Both the position numbers and the translations under genes were made by a program. Positions 1-7,005 of a stretch of DNA of 35,857 nt are shown here, piece by piece. Source of the DNA: Methanomicrobiales archaeon HGW-Methanomicrobiales-2 (GTDB lineage: Archaea > Halobacteriota > Methanomicrobia > Methanomicrobiales > Methanoculleaceae). The notes beneath the pieces are model-generated. The model was given only the letters and a program-made list of their open reading frames with translations, was not told where the DNA came from and searched no databases. The DNA lies in NCBI GenBank assembly GCA_002839645.1, contig PGYL01000037.1, forward strand, positions 31,372-67,228, written 5' to 3'. Each line of letters begins with the position of its first letter. The first letter of the stretch is position 1.

Positions 1-1244
1 GTCGCGGCGCCCTCCCCGGCGAACGCCTCGGGGAGATCTCCCCGTTCCGTCTCGCCCATGTGGATCTCGTAGCCGTCCACCTCACCCATTTTCGAGAGGA
101 TGGGACCTGGCCCGGATGCCCGGCGCCGTACCTGCACCGTTGTCTTGTGGTAGCCGGTAAAGGCGGTGACGACGTCGAGGAGCCCAAACCCGGGGTAATC
201 GGCGGGGGTATCCGACTCGATGCCGGCGTCGACGATCCGGCTCCCGAGCATCTGGTAGCCGCCGCAGATGCCGATGACCGGGACCCCCCGCTCCCGGGCG
301 AGCCGGAGTTCCTCTCCCGTCTTGTGCCGCTGCAGCACGGCGAAGTCCTCCACGGTGTTCTTCGTCCCCGGGAGGATGATGCAGTCGTAGCCTGCAAGCG
401 GTGTGCCCGGCAGGACATACTCCACCGAGGCGTGCTGTTCGAGGAGCTCGAAGTCGGTGAAGTTCGAGATCCGGGGGAGGCGGACGACGGCGATCCTGAC
501 CGGCCGCCCGGTCGCCCGGCGACCTTTGTCGGCGATCGAGAGCGAGTCCTCGCTCGGGAGGGGGATATCTGTGTAGGGCACCACCCCGAGCACCCGGACG
601 CCCGTGAGTTCTTCGAGTTTTGCAACGCCCGATGTAAAGAGCCCGGTGTCTCCCCGGAACTTGTTGACGATGACCCCGACGACGAGAGGCCGGATATCCT
701 CCGGGAGGAGGGCGAGCGTCCCGTAGACCTGGGCGAAGACCCCGCCCCGTTCGATATCGGCGACCAGGACGATGGGGAGGGCGAGGCGCCGGGCGAGCCT
801 TATGTTTGCGATGTCGCGGTCGTAGAGGTTCACCTCCGCCGCTCCTCCGGCACCTTCCACCACCACGTGCCCAAAGCGTCTCCGCACCCGCTCGAACGCA
901 GAGACCGCTTCTTCAAGGAGCATATCGGTCTCGGCGTAGTAGTCCCGGATCTGCACATCCTTGTATGGCTGGCCCAGCAGGACCACCTGTGATACCTGGT
1001 CTCCCTTCGGTTTGAGGAGAATCGGGTTCATGTCGGCTACCGGCTCGACGCCGGCCGCGAAGGCCTGGACTGCCTGGGCGATCCCGATCTCGCTCCCGTC
1101 GGCCGTAACGTATGAGTTGAGGCTCATGTTCTGGGATTTAAACGGCGCAACCGGGATTCCGCGCCGGTAAAGGGCACGGCAGAGCGCCGCAACGGTCACG
1201 CTCTTGCCCACGTGGGATGCAGTTCCGAGCACGATAAGAGACAT
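1..1244 (-). CDS. cobQ: Cobyric acid synthase, partial (C-terminus outside window)
   Basis: Glutamine-dependent amidotransferase of the cobalamin (B12) pathway. The family amidates the b, d, e and g side chains of adenosyl-cobyrinate a,c-diamide in an ATP-dependent reaction. Translation of the minus strand from the ATG at 1242-1244 gives a dethiobiotin-synthetase-like P-loop N-terminus (GTASHVGKS at about residues 7-15, then [11 protein letters not shown]). After a linker comes a class I glutamine amidotransferase domain with nucleophile motif [10 protein letters not shown], Cys at about residue 327. The 414 visible codons run off the window start; the family is usually about 480-500 residues, so roughly the last 70-80 are missing. 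It diverges from the B12-dependent ribonucleotide reductase with 57 nt between start codons, a functionally apt pairing because the reductase uses the end product of this pathway. No strong Shine-Dalgarno is seen. The family assignment is secure. Confidence 0.95.
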   Translation of the reverse strand, partial: MSLIVLGTASHVGKSVTVAALCRALYRRGIPVAPFKSQNMSLNSYVTADGSEIGIAQAVQAFAAGVEPVADMNPILLKPKGDQVSQVVLLGQPYKDVQIRDYYAETDMLLEEAVSAFERVRRRFGHVVVEGAGGAAEVNLYDRDIANIRLARRLALPIVLVADIERGGVFAQVYGTLALLPEDIRPLVVGVIVNKFRGDTGLFTSGVAKLEELTGVRVLGVVPYTDIPLPSEDSLSIADKGRRATGRPVRIAVVRLPRISNFTDFELLEQHASVEYVLPGTPLAGYDCIILPGTKNTVEDFAVLQRHKTGEELRLARERGVPVIGICGGYQMLGSRIVDAGIESDTPADYPGFGLLDVVTAFTGYHKTTVQVRRRASGPGPILSKMGEVDGYEIHMGETERGDLPEAFAGEGAA

Positions 1245-1301
1245 TGCTGGCAGGAGAGTTGGGCACGACGAGTTATTAAGGGCGGGGTTTCATGGTGCTG
1301 T

Positions 1302-2948
1302 ATGGAGTTCTCCCCGCAAGGCCGCCTCCTCCTGGAACGCCGGTACCTTCTTCCCGGCGAGAGACCGCACGACCTCTTTTCCCGGGTCGCCGCCGCCGTC
1401 GGCGGCCCATCGAGATCCCGCGAGTTCTTCTCGCTCGTCTCAAGCCTCCTCTTCCTCCCGAACTCCCCGACCCTGATGAACGCAGGAACCGCCTCGGGGC
1501 AGCTCTCGGCCTGCTTCGTCCTCCCGGTGGAGGATACCCTCGAAGAGATCTTTGCAAGCCTCGCCCACATGGCACTCATCCACAAGTCCGGGGGAGGGAC
1601 CGGGTTCTCGTTTTCCCGTCTGCGGCCCCGCGGCGACGTCGTCAACGGGGCCGTGGGCGCCGCAAGCGGGCCGGTCTCGTTCATGCGAGTCTTCGATGCG
1701 GCGACAGAAGCGGTCAGGCAGGGCGGCCGGCGGCGGGGAGCGAATATGGGGGTGCTTGCGGCCTCCCACCCCGACATCGAGGAGTTTGTCACCTGCAAGC
1801 AGGCAGGAGGGTTTCAGAACTTCAACATCTCGGTCGGTATCGACACCCGGTTCCTCCGGTGCCTGGAGAAGGGAGAGGAGTACGACCTCATCAACCCCCG
1901 CGACGGCAGCGTCTCGCGGAGCATCGACCCGAGGTGGCTCTGGCGTCTCATCGCCGCATCCGCCCGGGCCTCCGGTGAGCCGGGCGTGCTCTTCCTCGAC
2001 GAGATCAACCGGCAAAATACCACCCCGCATCTCGGGGCCATCGAGGCGACCAACCCCTGCGGCGAGCAGCCGCTCTACCCCTACGAGAGCTGCAACCTCG
2101 GGAGCGTCAACCTCGCCCGGTGCATACGGCAGCACGACCTCGACGAAGACCTGCTCGCCACGGTAACCCGGTGCGGCGTCGATTTCCTCGACGCAGTCGT
2201 CGACGTCAACCGCTTCCCCCTGCCAGAGATCCGGGCTCGAACACTGGCTACCCGCAAGATCGGCCTCGGGGTGATGGGATTTAGCGAGGCGCTCATACGC
2301 CTCGGGATACCCTACGAGTCGGAGGAGGCGATCCGGTTTGCCGGGAGCCTGATGGGACGGGTTCAGGCGGCGGCCCGGGAGCGTTCGGAGGAACTCGGGG
2401 CACAGAAGGGGTCGTTCCCGGCGATCGAAGGGTCCGTCTTCTCAGGGGATATGCGGAACGCCACCGTCACCACCATCGCCCCCACGGGCTCGATCCACCT
2501 CGTCGCCGGAACCACGAGCGGTATCGAGCCGGTCTTCTCCTTTGCCTACGACCGGACGATCGACGGGCAGCCGGTCAGCATCGTAAGCGACCTCGTCCGG
2601 GAACTCCTGCCGGAGACCGTCGGCGGGAGAGACGTGGCGGAGCACGTGCGGCGCTACGGGACAGTCGTTGGCCTCCCCCTGGATGCCCATACCCGGGACA
2701 TCTTTAAGACGGCTATCGAGATCGCACCGGACCACCACGTCCGGATGCAGGCCGTGTTCCAGAAGCACGTGGATAACGCCGTCTCAAAGACCGTGAACCT
2801 TCCGGAGAGTGCAACCGTCGATGAGATTGCCCGCGTCTTCTCTCTCGCCCACGACCTCGGGTGCAAGGGCATCACCGTTTACCGCTACAAGAGCCGGCCC
2901 GACCAGATACTCTCGCAAGGGTGCGACGTCTGTCTGATCGATGGATGA
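1302..2948 (+). CDS. nrdJ: Adenosylcobalamin-dependent (class II) ribonucleoside-diphosphate reductase
   Basis: Makes deoxyribonucleotides for DNA synthesis using a radical generated from adenosylcobalamin. The protein is 548 residues from the ATG at 1302. The frame is open further upstream, but that region would overlap the start of cobQ and does not resemble the family, so I chose the start before EFSPQGRLLLERRY. Seen in the sequence: LPNSPTLMNAG and SGQLSACF with the first redox Cys at about residue 71, substrate loop GGGTGFSFSRLRP, radical motif NPCGEQPL with N251, C253 and E255, and the partner redox Cys in SCNLGSVNL at about residue 264. The ending GCDVC supplies the shuttle cysteines. 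There is no N-terminal ATP-cone, so overall allosteric control by ATP/dATP may be absent (inference). This is a compact single-subunit enzyme. SUI1/aIF1 follows after its own promoter. Confidence 0.95.
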   Translation: MEFSPQGRLLLERRYLLPGERPHDLFSRVAAAVGGPSRSREFFSLVSSLLFLPNSPTLMNAGTASGQLSACFVLPVEDTLEEIFASLAHMALIHKSGGGTGFSFSRLRPRGDVVNGAVGAASGPVSFMRVFDAATEAVRQGGRRRGANMGVLAASHPDIEEFVTCKQAGGFQNFNISVGIDTRFLRCLEKGEEYDLINPRDGSVSRSIDPRWLWRLIAASARASGEPGVLFLDEINRQNTTPHLGAIEATNPCGEQPLYPYESCNLGSVNLARCIRQHDLDEDLLATVTRCGVDFLDAVVDVNRFPLPEIRARTLATRKIGLGVMGFSEALIRLGIPYESEEAIRFAGSLMGRVQAAARERSEELGAQKGSFPAIEGSVFSGDMRNATVTTIAPTGSIHLVAGTTSGIEPVFSFAYDRTIDGQPVSIVSDLVRELLPETVGGRDVAEHVRRYGTVVGLPLDAHTRDIFKTAIEIAPDHHVRMQAVFQKHVDNAVSKTVNLPESATVDEIARVFSLAHDLGCKGITVYRYKSRPDQILSQGCDVCLIDG

Positions 2949-2961
2949 GCATGCCAAATAA

Positions 2962-2968
2962 TATATAA
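2962..2968 (+). promoter_or_regulatory. TATA box of the SUI1/aIF1 gene
   Basis: TATATAA with an A-rich stretch just upstream. Its centre is about 26 nt before the ATG at 2991, which places the transcription start at or within a few bases of the start codon and predicts a leaderless or near-leaderless mRNA. Confidence 0.7.
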
Positions 2969-2990
2969 CGAGAGCTGAAAGGTACATGCA

Positions 2991-3296
2991 ATGAACGGTG
3001 GGATATGTCCGACTTGCGGACTGCCAAAGGAACTTTGTATCTGTGAAGAAGTTGCCAAAGAACAACAGAGAATCAGCGTAAAGATAAACAGACGCCGGTA
3101 TGGGAAAGAAGTCACGGTCATCGAGGGTCTCGACCCCTACGACATCGATCTCGAAGACCTTTCGAAGTTCCTGAAAGCGAAACTGGCCTGTGGCGGCACG
3201 GTCAAAGATTCCTCGATCGAGCTGCAGGGCAACCATCGCGAGCGGGTAAAGGACCTGCTCGCTCAGAAAGGATACAACATGGAAAATATCAGTTGA
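2991..3296 (+). CDS. Translation initiation factor aIF1 (SUI1 family)
   Basis: Small factor that binds the 30S subunit near the P site and enforces start-codon fidelity; homologous to eukaryotic eIF1/SUI1. The 101-residue length is normal for archaea. Residues 1-20 carry a [13 protein letters not shown] zinc-binding-type motif, as in the archaeal subgroup with an N-terminal zinc finger. The SUI1 fold follows: basic strand [17 protein letters not shown], then acidic [22 protein letters not shown], then the [12 protein letters not shown]-terminus. It is a single-gene unit with its own TATA box and a hairpin/T-run terminator just downstream. Confidence 0.95.
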   Translation: MNGGICPTCGLPKELCICEEVAKEQQRISVKINRRRYGKEVTVIEGLDPYDIDLEDLSKFLKAKLACGGTVKDSSIELQGNHRERVKDLLAQKGYNMENIS

Positions 3297-3303
3297 CCGT
3301 GCC

Positions 3304-3335
3304 GTCCTCGATAGAGGACCCGGGAACTTTTTTTT
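3304..3335 (+). terminator. Hairpin plus T8 terminator after aIF1
   Basis: Perfect 6-bp stem GTCCTC/GAGGAC (3304-3309 and 3314-3319) around loop GATA, then an uninterrupted run of eight T at 3328-3335. It lies 7 nt after the aIF1 stop codon. Confidence 0.75.
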
Positions 3336-3457
3336 GCAAAATAATAGAGTTGCACAGGGAGTGGATGCCATCGCCCGCCCGGATGGCATACGCTTTACTG
3401 AGACGGCAGACACTATAATCACCCGAGGGATACAATATCCTCAGGAGTGGACGATCT

Positions 3458-3796
3458 ATGGTGATGAGATGTTCGTTTGCGCTCGATCCCGACCTGATGG
3501 AGTTGATCGATCAGTTTGCCCGGGACCACGCGTTCGACCGGAACGAGGCGATTCTTGAGTTGATCGAGGCCGGTCTTGCCTGCCGGAAGGATGGCGGGAC
3601 GGTGACCGTACGGCAGCAGCGCTCGTTTGAAGAGTTGAACCGGCTCCAGCAAGAACTTGAGGACGTCAAAGAGGTTCTCACGGAGCTCCGAAACGAGGTT
3701 CGGCTGGTCCACCACACGATCGAGACCGACTGGAATCACGAGGCAAAAGGTGTTCCGTTCCAGACGAAACATCCCTGGGAGTTCTGGCGGAAGTAA
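3458..3796 (+). CDS. Ribbon-helix-helix (CopG-type) DNA-binding protein
   Basis: Probable small dimeric transcription regulator of 112 residues. The N-terminal 45 residues fit the ribbon-helix-helix pattern: a short beta strand MRCSFALDPDLMELIDQFA, then two helices with FDRNEAILELIEAGLAC. Residues 50-90 (RSFEELNRLQQELEDVKEVLTELRNEV) form a likely coiled coil. The tail ends in PWEFWRK. The start could be the ATG at 3458 or the ATG at 3464; a GGAG at about 3444-3447 sits 10-16 nt upstream of these. A TATA-like ACTATAAT lies around 3412-3419. The gene is monocistronic and converges on a minus-strand Cys-rich gene 4 nt downstream. Target genes cannot be named. Confidence 0.8.
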   Translation: MVMRCSFALDPDLMELIDQFARDHAFDRNEAILELIEAGLACRKDGGTVTVRQQRSFEELNRLQQELEDVKEVLTELRNEVRLVHHTIETDWNHEAKGVPFQTKHPWEFWRK

Positions 3797-3800
3797 CTGG

Positions 3801-4061
3801 CTAACTGATGATATTTGTAATGCTCCGGAACCCCTCGCCTGAGAGGTCGTCGCAGACTATTGCCTCGACCTTCGCCATATCGACGTTGGGTATGTCCCGG
3901 CACCGGCTGCAGTAGGCCCGTGCCGGTGACGGCAGTTCTCTTCCTTTGACCACGACGCGGGCCGAATGGACGCAGAGCCTGCATCGGTCGGTGGAGGCGA
4001 CCCCTTCTGGGGTGCACTGCACCCGGCCCCGGACAACCGGGAGGTACCTTTCCTCACTCAT
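3801..4061 (-). CDS. Small Cys-rich protein, probable metal binder
   Basis: 86 residues starting MSEERYLPVVRGRVQC. The start is the ATG overlapping the stop of the upstream gene in ATGAGTGA (8-nt overlap), which argues for translational coupling. There are six cysteines: one in VQCTPEG, CRLC in the middle, and YCSRC later, so a zinc or iron-sulfur site is plausible. I do not recognise a named family. An extended upstream frame exists but lies inside the neighbouring gene and is not convincing. It is the second gene of a two-gene operon with the YkgJ-type Cys-cluster protein, so a shared metal- or cluster-related role is possible (inference). Confidence 0.7.
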   Translation of the reverse strand: MSEERYLPVVRGRVQCTPEGVASTDRCRLCVHSARVVVKGRELPSPARAYCSRCRDIPNVDMAKVEAIVCDDLSGEGFRSITNIIS

Positions 4062-4551
4062 AGGTATCGATCCTGTAGCCGGCCTGCCCGAGTGCCGTGG
4101 CGACCTCGCTTTGCCAGGCGATATCGTCGTCGGTCCCAAGCGGTACAACCGACTCCTCCCAGCACCGGCGGAGAGCGGCGTCCTCGGTGACGAGACTCCT
4201 CCTCCCCTTCACCTTCCCGACCTCCTGCCCGTCGTGGGTAAAGATCCGCATGGTACAACAGAAGTAAGACTGGCAGATCAGCGGACGGCTGTCGTGGACG
4301 GTGCAGACATACTTTCCCTCCTCCCCCGGGAGGCCCCGCAGGAACGGGCACCAGGACGGGTGCTTATCGTTTTTTGAGGTATCCTTGAAAGCATCGAGGA
4401 ACCGCTCCTCGACCCGGGCACGGAACGTGCCGCCGACGATCTTCTGCCGACAGAGGTAATCCCGGCTGGTGAGCCTCTTCTCAATCTCGATGAGTTCGCC
4501 GCCTGCGTGCATGCAGCACTTCCCACAGAGCGTACATTCAAACGCCGTCAT
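4054..4551 (-). CDS. YkgJ-type zinc/iron-chelating Cys-cluster protein
   Basis: 165 residues. The N-terminus FECTLCGKCCMHAGGE carries the CxxCGxCC signature of the YkgJ (CxxCxxCC) family. Further cysteines follow in SWCPFL, YVCTVHDSRPLIC and SYFCC, the usual layout of these small cluster-binding proteins. Members are suspected to coordinate a metal or Fe-S cluster, but the biochemical role is not settled. The ATG at 4549-4551 has an AT-rich TATA-like element about 30 nt upstream on the minus strand. It is divergent from the nucleotidyltransferase gene and overlaps the downstream Cys-rich gene by 8 nt. Confidence 0.85.
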   Translation of the reverse strand: MTAFECTLCGKCCMHAGGELIEIEKRLTSRDYLCRQKIVGGTFRARVEERFLDAFKDTSKNDKHPSWCPFLRGLPGEEGKYVCTVHDSRPLICQSYFCCTMRIFTHDGQEVGKVKGRRSLVTEDAALRRCWEESVVPLGTDDDIAWQSEVATALGQAGYRIDTYE

Positions 4552-4577
4552 CGTCTGTAGACTCTTTGCACAACAGA

Positions 4578-4586
4578 GAATAAAGG
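4578..4586 (-). promoter_or_regulatory. Putative promoter of the YkgJ-type operon
   Basis: CCTTTATTC on the minus strand, centred about 30 nt before the ATG at 4551; the position suits a near-leaderless transcript. The match to an archaeal TATA consensus is moderate. Confidence 0.4.
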
Positions 4587-4620
4587 TTCGGGAACGAGCG
4601 GTCGGATCGGCCCAATAGGG

Positions 4621-4629
4621 TTAAATTGA
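4621..4629 (+). promoter_or_regulatory. Putative promoter of the nucleotidyltransferase gene
   Basis: TTAAATTGA, centred about 26 nt before the ATG at 4650. This spacing predicts a leaderless transcript. It shares the 98-nt divergent intergenic region 4552-4649 with the YkgJ-type operon. Confidence 0.45.
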
Positions 4630-4649
4630 TACGCATACAATGGAGTGGC

Positions 4650-5828
4650 ATGAAGGTGTGCATAATGTGCGGAGGGGAGGGCACACGGCTCCGCCCCCTC
4701 ACATTCGGGCGTCCTAAGCCGTGTATTCCGATTGTCAACAAACCCTCGATCCAGCACCTGGTCTCACACCTCTCCAACCTCGGGTTCAACGACGTGGTGA
4801 TCACGCTCGGCTACATGAGCGATGCTATCGAAGAGGCGCTGGGGGACGGGTCGCTCTTTGGCGTCAACGTCACCTACGTCCACGAGAAGACGAAACTCGG
4901 GACGGCGGGGAGTGTCAAGAACGCCCAGAAATACCTCGAGGAGCAGCCGTTCCTCGTCGTCGGCGGCGACCACGTGGTGGACTTGAACCTGCTTGAGTTC
5001 TACCGCGAGCACCTGACGAACGATTCGATCACCACCATCGGCCTCATCAGCATCGACGACCCCACCGAGTACGGGATCGCCGAGATCGATGCGAACTACC
5101 AGATTAAAAGGTTCAAGGAGAAGCCAAGCCCGGGGGAGATCTTCTCGAACCTGGCGAGCACCGGGATGTACGTCTGCGACCCCGATATATTCGACCATAT
5201 CCCGACCGGCGAGAAGTTCGATTTCGCCCGCAACCTCTTCCCCGAACTGATGGCGGAGGGCTACGCCCTGAAGGCCTGGCTTGCCCGCGGCAACTGGTCC
5301 GACGTGGGGAGCCCGAGGTCGCTTCGCGAAGCCGAGCGGTGGAAACTGCAGGATATCGGGTTCACCAACATCTCCGGCGACCTCTATATCAAGGGCGCCC
5401 GTATCCTCGGCCCGGCGCAGATCGGCAGCTGCGTCTCGATTGCGGCGAACTCGCGGGTGATCGGGCCGGTCTCGATCGGCGCCGGGACGATCATCGAGGA
5501 GAGCGTCGTGATCGGGCCATATACGAGCATCGGGGAGGGGTGCATCATCAAGAACAGCGCCAAGATCTTCTCGTCGTCCATCTACAACCGGGTGGTGATC
5601 GGCAGGGACACCACCATCAGCGGGAGCATCATCGACAACGATACGTTCATCGGCAGCGGGTGCAACATCGAGCACGATACGGTCATCGGGCCGCATGCGG
5701 TGCTGAAAAACAATGTGGTCGTCCATTCCGGGACCCGGCTCTGGCCGGAGGTCGTCATCCCGGAGGGGACGATCGTCAAAGAGCACGTCTTAAACGAGGA
5801 CTACGACACCCGGACCGAGGGGTCGTAA
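4650..5828 (+). CDS. Sugar-1-phosphate nucleotidyltransferase with beta-helix tail
   Basis: Activates a sugar-1-phosphate with an NTP to give an NDP-sugar for surface glycan or S-layer glycosylation. It has 392 residues from MKVCIMCGGEGTRLRPLTF, which contains the nucleotide-binding signature GGEGTRLRPLT at residues 8-18 and the conserved KPCIPIVNKP. The Rossmann-like catalytic domain (about 1-235) includes GGDHVVDL, KEKPSP and WSDVGSPRSL. Residues about 245-370 are hexapeptide repeats (ARILGPAQIG, SRVIGPVSIG, SVVIGPYTSIG, DTVIGPHAVL) forming a left-handed beta-helix. The organisation matches archaeal mannose-1-phosphate guanylyltransferase or glucose-1-phosphate thymidylyltransferase/GlmU-like enzymes. 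The substrate cannot be decided from sequence alone, and no acetyltransferase activity is claimed. I chose the internal ATG rather than an upstream in-frame one because the signature begins immediately after it. Confidence 0.9.
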   Translation: MKVCIMCGGEGTRLRPLTFGRPKPCIPIVNKPSIQHLVSHLSNLGFNDVVITLGYMSDAIEEALGDGSLFGVNVTYVHEKTKLGTAGSVKNAQKYLEEQPFLVVGGDHVVDLNLLEFYREHLTNDSITTIGLISIDDPTEYGIAEIDANYQIKRFKEKPSPGEIFSNLASTGMYVCDPDIFDHIPTGEKFDFARNLFPELMAEGYALKAWLARGNWSDVGSPRSLREAERWKLQDIGFTNISGDLYIKGARILGPAQIGSCVSIAANSRVIGPVSIGAGTIIEESVVIGPYTSIGEGCIIKNSAKIFSSSIYNRVVIGRDTTISGSIIDNDTFIGSGCNIEHDTVIGPHAVLKNNVVVHSGTRLWPEVVIPEGTIVKEHVLNEDYDTRTEGS

Positions 5829-5948
5829 GGGTCCGGATATCCCCATCGGATCTCCTCCGACTCTCTTTTTACTCGCGGGTTTTCTCCTGCAGGTCCCTGG
5901 AACTCTCTCCGCACTATGCCGGCGGAGCGTGGGGTCAATTGCCCCGGC
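5829..5948. other. Convergent intergenic region
   Basis: 120 nt between convergent genes. It contains a pyrimidine-rich stretch ending in T5 (5866-5870) that could end plus-strand transcription. I see no gene or clear stem here. Confidence 0.4.
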
Positions 5949-6923
5949 CTAAACCATGAGGTTCAGGACGATGAGGTCCGAGCCGTCGACTCCGTGAAGC
6001 ATGACCATGACACCCACCGGCGTGCCGTTGTTCAGGACCCTGGTCCCCGTCCAGGCGGCCTGCGATCCTTTAAGGACAGAGAGCCCCCCGGACGGGTCGA
6101 CCGTCACGTCGAGACCGCTTCCGGCACATGCGGAAGCGTCGGAGACGTTAACTCCGTTCATGAAGACCGAGAACGGTGCCTCAGGGTCGAGCACGGAAGC
6201 GAGAGGCACCTCGCGAGCGGTGATGACGATTGCGTCGGGCGCGGTGCGTTCGACGGAGACGACGGTCATCATGCTCACCGCTGTTCCGGGGTTCAGGTTC
6301 ATCTCGATCATCCCGGCACTGAGCATTGCATGGGCGGCGATCGGGGGGAGAACCACGACGACGAGGATGATGGCCGCCGTCGAGCCGGGGATGAGCCGAG
6401 ATGCCGTGGCACCGTCGTTCGGCCCGGTCGCTCTCTCCCTGAAGTACGAGACAGTGAAGGCCCCGAGAGTGGCAAGGGCTGCCATAGAGAGGCCGATCGC
6501 GAGCAGGGGGAGAGCGTGGTTCGCGAGGGGGAAGCAGATCGCCGAGAGGACGTCGGAGAGCCCGGCGGCGTATCCATGCCCGAAGACCGATGTTATCATA
6601 GATTGGAGTTCGAAGACGAAGAAAGCCGTAAACCCGGCGACCCCTCCCGCAAGGACGGCAAAGTCCCTCTTCATCCTGGCCTCCCGCTGCAGAGCGACCG
6701 CGAGCATTCCGGTAAGGATGAGGGAGAGAATGCCGAGCAGCAGGTTCTGGAACGTGCCGATGGCGTCGATGAGTCCATGGTTGTAGCAGACGATCCCGCC
6801 CCAGCACCATGTATGGGCGTGGGTCAGGAGCGCCAGCAGTCCGCCGCCGATGAGGCCGGCGATGAGCGAGGCGGGGAGGAGGCGTTTGAGGTTTTGCGGG
6901 ATCGTTTGACGATCGGGTGTCAT
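5949..6923 (-). CDS. Unrecognised multi-pass membrane protein with extracytoplasmic C-terminal domain
   Basis: 324 residues. About five hydrophobic segments are visible near residues 15-36, 52-79, 88-110, 125-160 (long enough for one or two passes) and 183-201. The C-terminal about 120 residues are soluble and beta-rich in appearance, with an NPGTAV start, FMNGVNVSD, two cysteines in the SACAGSG area, and the ending DGSDLIVLNLMV. That tail faintly recalls the globular part of archaeal pilin-like proteins, but I would not assign a family. The first periplasm-side loop has WCWGGIVC, a possible disulfide. The start ATG at 6921-6923 is followed by a polar stretch before the first membrane segment. 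It lies downstream of, and on the same strand as, another multi-pass protein, with 82 nt between them that include an inverted repeat. Confidence 0.65.
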   Translation of the reverse strand: MTPDRQTIPQNLKRLLPASLIAGLIGGGLLALLTHAHTWCWGGIVCYNHGLIDAIGTFQNLLLGILSLILTGMLAVALQREARMKRDFAVLAGGVAGFTAFFVFELQSMITSVFGHGYAAGLSDVLSAICFPLANHALPLLAIGLSMAALATLGAFTVSYFRERATGPNDGATASRLIPGSTAAIILVVVVLPPIAAHAMLSAGMIEMNLNPGTAVSMMTVVSVERTAPDAIVITAREVPLASVLDPEAPFSVFMNGVNVSDASACAGSGLDVTVDPSGGLSVLKGSQAAWTGTRVLNNGTPVGVMVMLHGVDGSDLIVLNLMV

Positions 6924-6932
6924 GGATTTACA

Positions 6933-6999
6933 GTGAACGTATGGTTGCCGATAGTTATCCTTACCCTTTCGGAATTCACCCGCAGATGATGACGTTCAC
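6933..6999. repeat. 8-bp inverted repeat spanning the promoter region of the membrane-protein gene
   Basis: GTGAACGT at 6933-6940 and ACGTTCAC at 6992-6999, 51 nt apart, just upstream of the minus-strand start at 6923. It could be paired operator half-sites. Arms this short may also occur by chance. Confidence 0.3.
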
Positions 7000-7005
7000 G
7001 GCGAT

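Noticed and set aside
60-992. Plus-strand open frame of 310 codons
   Set aside because: Antisense shadow of cobQ; composition is Asp/Arg/Pro-rich with no recognisable motif, while the minus strand encodes clear CobQ motifs.
1212-1301. Upstream extension of the ribonucleotide reductase
   Set aside because: It overlaps the cobQ start, lacks family similarity and a ribosome-binding site.
1244-1302. Cobalamin riboswitch between cobQ and nrdJ
   Set aside because: Only 57 nt are available, far too short for the roughly 200-nt cobalamin aptamer, and no B12-box-like sequence was seen.
4764-5786. Minus-strand open frame of 340 codons
   Set aside because: Antisense to the nucleotidyltransferase; made of repeated Asp-rich shadow of the hexapeptide repeats.
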